Below are positions 59,701 to 64,000 of a stretch of DNA of 64,000 nucleotides, one piece after another. Within the stretch, counting starts at the first letter, position 1. The number at the start of each line of letters is the position of its first letter. The notes beneath the pieces are model-generated. The model had not been told where the DNA came from. It searched no databases and saw only the letters and a program-made list of their open reading frames with translations. The stretch spans positions 35,484,140 to 35,548,139 of the forward strand of contig NC_058342.1 of the NCBI RefSeq assembly GCF_905475395.1, written 5' to 3'. The stretch is from Chrysoperla carnea. Its lineage: Eukaryota; Arthropoda; Insecta; Neuroptera; Chrysopidae. The translations under genes and the position numbers were made by a program.

Positions 59701-62529
59701 GGGTGCTGTTTTTATCCCCAAATGAGACTTTTTTGATACTTACTCAACCTACATACCGGTTTTCAACCGCTTAAATCGATCCGGAAGAGACTGTACAGAT
59801 GTGCAAAACCTTAAAAATATCATTATTGTATACCCATTTTTTGGATCACTCTGTACGTTCGTGTACACAGAGGTGTATTATAAATAAAATAAGATAAATA
59901 GTTTACACAAATTTTTCTTGTATACAATAAACGACTTTAGCGCGTTCAGTATTCAGCCATTATTAAATAAACATTCATCGAAATTCATGTATATCGAAAT
60001 TCTAAACAAATCATTGGTAAATATTAACCATATGTCCATTTCCTAGATATAAATTTTCGTAATAATGGGTTTTTATTCACGAAATTTTTATGACATTATT
60101 TGATTGATATTTTAATATAGGATGTAATTATATATATTTTTTTAAATACAAACATCGTAAATACTCAAACGACCTTCGTAAATATATTTATGTTATCGGT
60201 AATTTTAAAGCCTGTTCCATAGTCTCGCGAAGTAGCTTAAAGTTGGGCCAGAAACGATAATGTGATACTTAATACGAAGTACTCAGACGAGTACATGCGA
60301 CCTTCATTTCCATTTTCTCATGATTACTTGTGTAGTTTAGTAGCTATTGTAGCTTATACACGGTGTTCAATAATTGACTGTAAAACTCTTGACTTCCTAA
60401 ATAAGCTTATAAAAACGAACAAAAACGGGCTTCAACAAATTTCGATCTGAGGCCTAATTTTCGAGATAATTGACTAAATCAATTAATAAATTTATCCAAT
60501 AACACTTGGAAATATAAGGATATCTCTATTAAAACTTGTATAAAATTATGTAGAGGTTATGATTTAAATCTCTCATCACGTGACCAAATATTACCGAATT
60601 ATTGAATGATGAAATAAAAATTGTCGCATTTTTCTTTCTGATTAGTGTCTTATGATTTGTTTTAAAGTAATGATTTACCTTTTTAAATACACGGTATTTA
60701 AAATAATAAATTCGATCGATATATCTAGTTGTAAATCGTAGACAGAAAGACAGCAAACAGGAACAGTTTTTAAAAAATATAATTATATGATTGTAATGTG
60801 AAATTATTTGAGAAATATGTGGCAAAAAAAAAATTACTTTCAATCGAATATATTGAAAAATTCAACGAATAAAGAAAGTTATTTTTGGAAAAATCATGAA
60901 ATATATTAACAATACACAAACTAAACTATAAACTACGGTCTTCATCTACAACGGTGTATTCAACGAATCGTAATCACTCACTCAAACCATACATCATCAT
61001 TTTTATACATTCCATTGACTTATTACTATACATTCAATATGTACTAGAACTGTACTGGAAAAAAAACTATTAATACCAGGCGATAAGGTTGTCTCAACCT
61101 CATCGGGAGATCAAATATGGCGAATGGCGCCATGAATGTGATACAACTACCGTACGGGGTTGAGTGGTGAAGTTGACTCAAACGCATGAATTATTTGTAT
61201 GAAAGTAATATACTGTCTAACAAATTTCAAATATTGTTGTTTTGAAATGCAGCATAGTTTTAAACAATCTTTTGTATAACAAAAATACTGATGTGATAGT
61301 CACAAACACATCAGCAGGTAAAAAAAATAAAAGGTTTATACCTGCTAATAGGTTTATTTAAAAAAAATAGATTTCTCCAAGTCGGATTTGAACTAGTGAC
61401 AAATAGATTACTATTGATTTTAGTGTCCTAAGGCTACAGCTTAACTAACTGTTAATATATAGTAAATGCTATAAAAATGATTAATAGGTTTATTTCAAAC
61501 TCTCTGTTAACTGGTAACAACAATCTTCATGAAGTTGATTCAACCACACATGGACTAGACATAATAGATATGTGATCATAATAATCAAACACCTTATTTA
61601 AACTTAAAGAAATTTTCTTTTAATTCATCGATTCGCTTTATTTACAGGATTATATATTCCTAACTAAGTACAATTTTATTCTCCATTAATAAAATGCATG
61701 ACTTTAAACTTAAAATCAATCTCTTTCATAGAAGTAATGATTTTGTTTATTTAGCTTCAATGATTTTGTATCAATGAATTCATATAATAAATTCAATCCT
61801 ATACAAATATTTAGCTGTACTTGTTCCAATCATTGTTAAATTGTTTAAAAGTATTTTTACTTGATTTCAATATGAAACGACCAACTTCGGGATGAGGTTG
61901 TCATTATTTTAATTTTATTTTCAGTGTACTTTTATTATACTAAGAGTCTGAACTCTAGTATATAATATGAATAAATCTGTGATAATAAACATAAAAAGTT
62001 TATAAAGTTTATAAATATATCGGCTCTGTTATATAGATCATTATTTAAAAATTTATTATACGGTACAATAATATTGTTTTAACTAATACCAAAGTATTAA
62101 AATGTTTTTTAAAAATATATACTTTTATTTATATGTTTCAGAATATTATATATAATATTATGTAACAAATTTTATAATATTTATAATATTTTTTTTTATA
62201 AATATATTTTATAATAATACTGATTTATTGAACCAGTTAATTAATAACACAGGATTGTAAAATAATAACATTTTTTTTTAGCTTCATGGGATATTTCTGG
62301 TAAATTATATGTCTATTATGATGATGAATCCAAAAAGAATATCCATTAATCGGAAAATCGAATGTTCGAAGAAAATTTCGAAATCTAAGTAATTGCCAGT
62401 TTACGTTCTTTGTCTCTCAAACAAGCTTATCTTTTTTGACTTTGAATCATTTTCTTTTTTACCATTTTACCAGACTGTGCAACGCAAAGGAGTGATCATG
62501 TGTTTATCAGTCTATGTCTGTTCCTGATT
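59701..62529. other. Gene-free AT-rich DNA
   Basis: No supported gene. A degenerate tRNA-like stretch at 61372-61450 (inverse TTAGTTAAGCTGTAGCCTTA, AGTTCAAATCCGACTTG) may be an old SINE head. The part 62040-62230 is almost pure AT with repeated TATAATATT. Confidence 0.35.
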
Positions 62530-62925
62530 ATAATGTCAATCGATTTGTCTTAACCTTGCAAGTGCTACTGAAGATATGGCAATATTGGAAATTGTGTTTT
62601 TATGTTCCCTACTAGAGATCAAACGCGTTGGCCGATTTTGATGATTCTGACGTTAATCGAATTGTCTTAACCTTGCTAGTGCTACAAAAAGCATGGAAGT
62701 AATGAAAATTCAATATGGCGACCACCAAATGCCATATTGTGAAAAAGAATGTATATGTGTTCCTATGTGGCATAGTTGAGGCCAAACGCGTTAGCCGATT
62801 TTGATGATTCTTACGTTAATCGATTTTTCCAAACCTTACAAGTGCTACTGAAGATATGGCAATTATGAAAATTAAATATGGCGACCAGCAGACGCCATAT
62901 TGTGAAAAAGAAAAGACCAGCGTTC
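62530..62925. repeat. ~163-bp tandem repeat with AATATGGCG palindrome
   Basis: GATGATTC landmarks at 62640 and 62803 give a 163-bp period. Each unit has GTTAATCGA, CCTT(G/A)CAAGTGCTAC-like and ATATGGCGACCA words and ends with GCCATATTGTGAAAAAGAA. A partial earlier unit begins near 62535. The AATATGGCG...CGCCATATT hairpin is also next to SINE-A at 44500. Confidence 0.65.
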
Positions 62926-63534
62926 TTAACAGTCAAGCCCTATTAAAATCAGCACCGGCTCGATTCTTTCTGATGCTTCTTCAAGCACGTTTTAGCTTTT
63001 CCTGATCTGTTTCTCGTATGGGTTATCACAAACTAATCTCAAATGGAAAATTTTTGGTAGGATCAACTTACAATTTCCAAGACTGTGAGGTTCCCCTTCA
63101 GTCACCATCTCTCGTATAACCCTCCTGAATTCCTCACTTTCTCGTTTTTTCAAGTGAGTTTTGCTAGAAAACCTAACCTGAAAATCGAATCGTGATAGAA
63201 GTTTTTGATATGATTTCATCGAGTGAATTTCCTAGTGTAGAAATGAAAATTATTAATGGTGCCTAACTTTTATCTACAACCTCCTATTATAAAAATTTAG
63301 TATATTTCATTATATGAATAGTGAATTGGTATGCAGAACCGGATATAAGGTCTTGTGAGCAGGAAAAAGTCGAACGTGTTTATAATGACACTTCCTATTT
63401 TAATATTATTTCAAATTTTTTTGTATACAAAATATTTCTGATATTGACACAGAAAAAAAAACGGGATCCAATTGTGTTCCAGTTATTTTTGTATGGGTAG
63501 CACTATTATTTCCATTAAATACCTAAATGAAGGG

Positions 63535-63790
63535 AACTCCGTTTCTCTGACATATACGCCTAAGAACAGAGGCCACCCACATCATTATTTGTTAATCTTT
63601 ATTTATTTAATTACAAACATATTTACAATTACATTTTGATGTGAGTGGAGTCCCTTGTTCTTATCCAAGCGACGACATTGTAAATTATAATTTTATTATA
63701 ATTGTTCACACTGCCGCTGCCTGGACTCGAACCCGCAACCTCCCAGTCAGTAGCCAAACGGTCAAAGACGGTCAATGCCTTAAACGCGAT
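63535..63790 (-). mobile_element. SINE-A, diverged copy (minus)
   Basis: Plus strand AACTCCGTTTCTCTGACATA at the left is the inverse of the SINE-A end. The body (inverse of CCACTCACATCAAAATGTAA) has lost the TGCAGAATTGATCAC part. The B box is intact in inverse (GGACTCGAACCCGCAACC), and the A-box head is rearranged, with a duplicated GGTCAA segment. Confidence 0.8.
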
Positions 63791-64000
63791 GCTATTTTTT
63801 TCGATTACCATTAAGCACGCTATACGGCAGAATATTTTGATTATAATTTTGTTAATTTATTATTTGTATTATCTATGAAAATTTTTCGAGATAAATCTAA
63901 ATTTTAAAACTTTTATCTACATCTATTGTGGTTAATTTCAATGAAAAATGTGCGTTTTGTTACGAGATATTAAAAAATCCAAGGTTATATATTTTCACTT

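Noticed and set aside
1..64000. CRISPR array or prokaryotic defence system
   Set aside because: All repeats are eukaryotic satellites or transposons, and all genes are intron-containing insect genes.

Overview
This is an AT-rich nuclear window from an insect, probably holometabolous. The evidence is an insect cuticle chitin deacetylase gene with its alternative-exon pair, short introns with standard GT-AG sites, tRNA-derived SINEs, TTAGG-like pentamers and dense small inverted-repeat transposons. The sequence does not fix the order of insect.

Genes fill only the first third. From left to right they are: the 3' part of a group-I chitin deacetylase (vermiform/CDA2 type, + strand, 1431-5674) with two mutually exclusive copies of one catalytic exon; a complete five-exon SECp43/TRNAU1AP-like gene with RNA-recognition motifs (+ strand, 11771-14426); and a complete three-exon TXNDC9-like gene, a thioredoxin-fold co-chaperone (- strand, 17348-19695). 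At 21236-21734 there is a probable non-coding first exon. It has an insect initiator, a correctly spaced downstream promoter element and a strong splice donor, and it reads rightward into about 42 kb with no recognisable coding exon, so that stretch may be its long first intron.

The space between the chitin deacetylase and TRNAU1AP genes holds the most unusual structure. Three copies of a ~315-bp tandem repeat run into arrays of a 16-bp unit built on the 12-bp palindrome ACGGTATACCGT. The second array sits at the centre of a 556-bp inverted repeat with perfect 125-bp outer arms. Related 74-bp repeats follow, up to about 350 bp before the TRNAU1AP start.

The right two thirds is a repeat landscape. 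It contains a fragment of 28S rRNA; two well-supported SINE families and a third tRNA-like repeat; an element family with TTAA target sites, including two 639-bp copies; a ~305-bp self-complementary satellite, also found in a TXNDC9 intron; several hairpin MITEs; a decayed LINE end; and a possible microRNA-like hairpin. The three protein genes belong to unrelated pathways (cuticle chitin modification, selenocysteine-tRNA/RNA binding, protein-folding co-chaperone) and are neighbours rather than a functional cluster.
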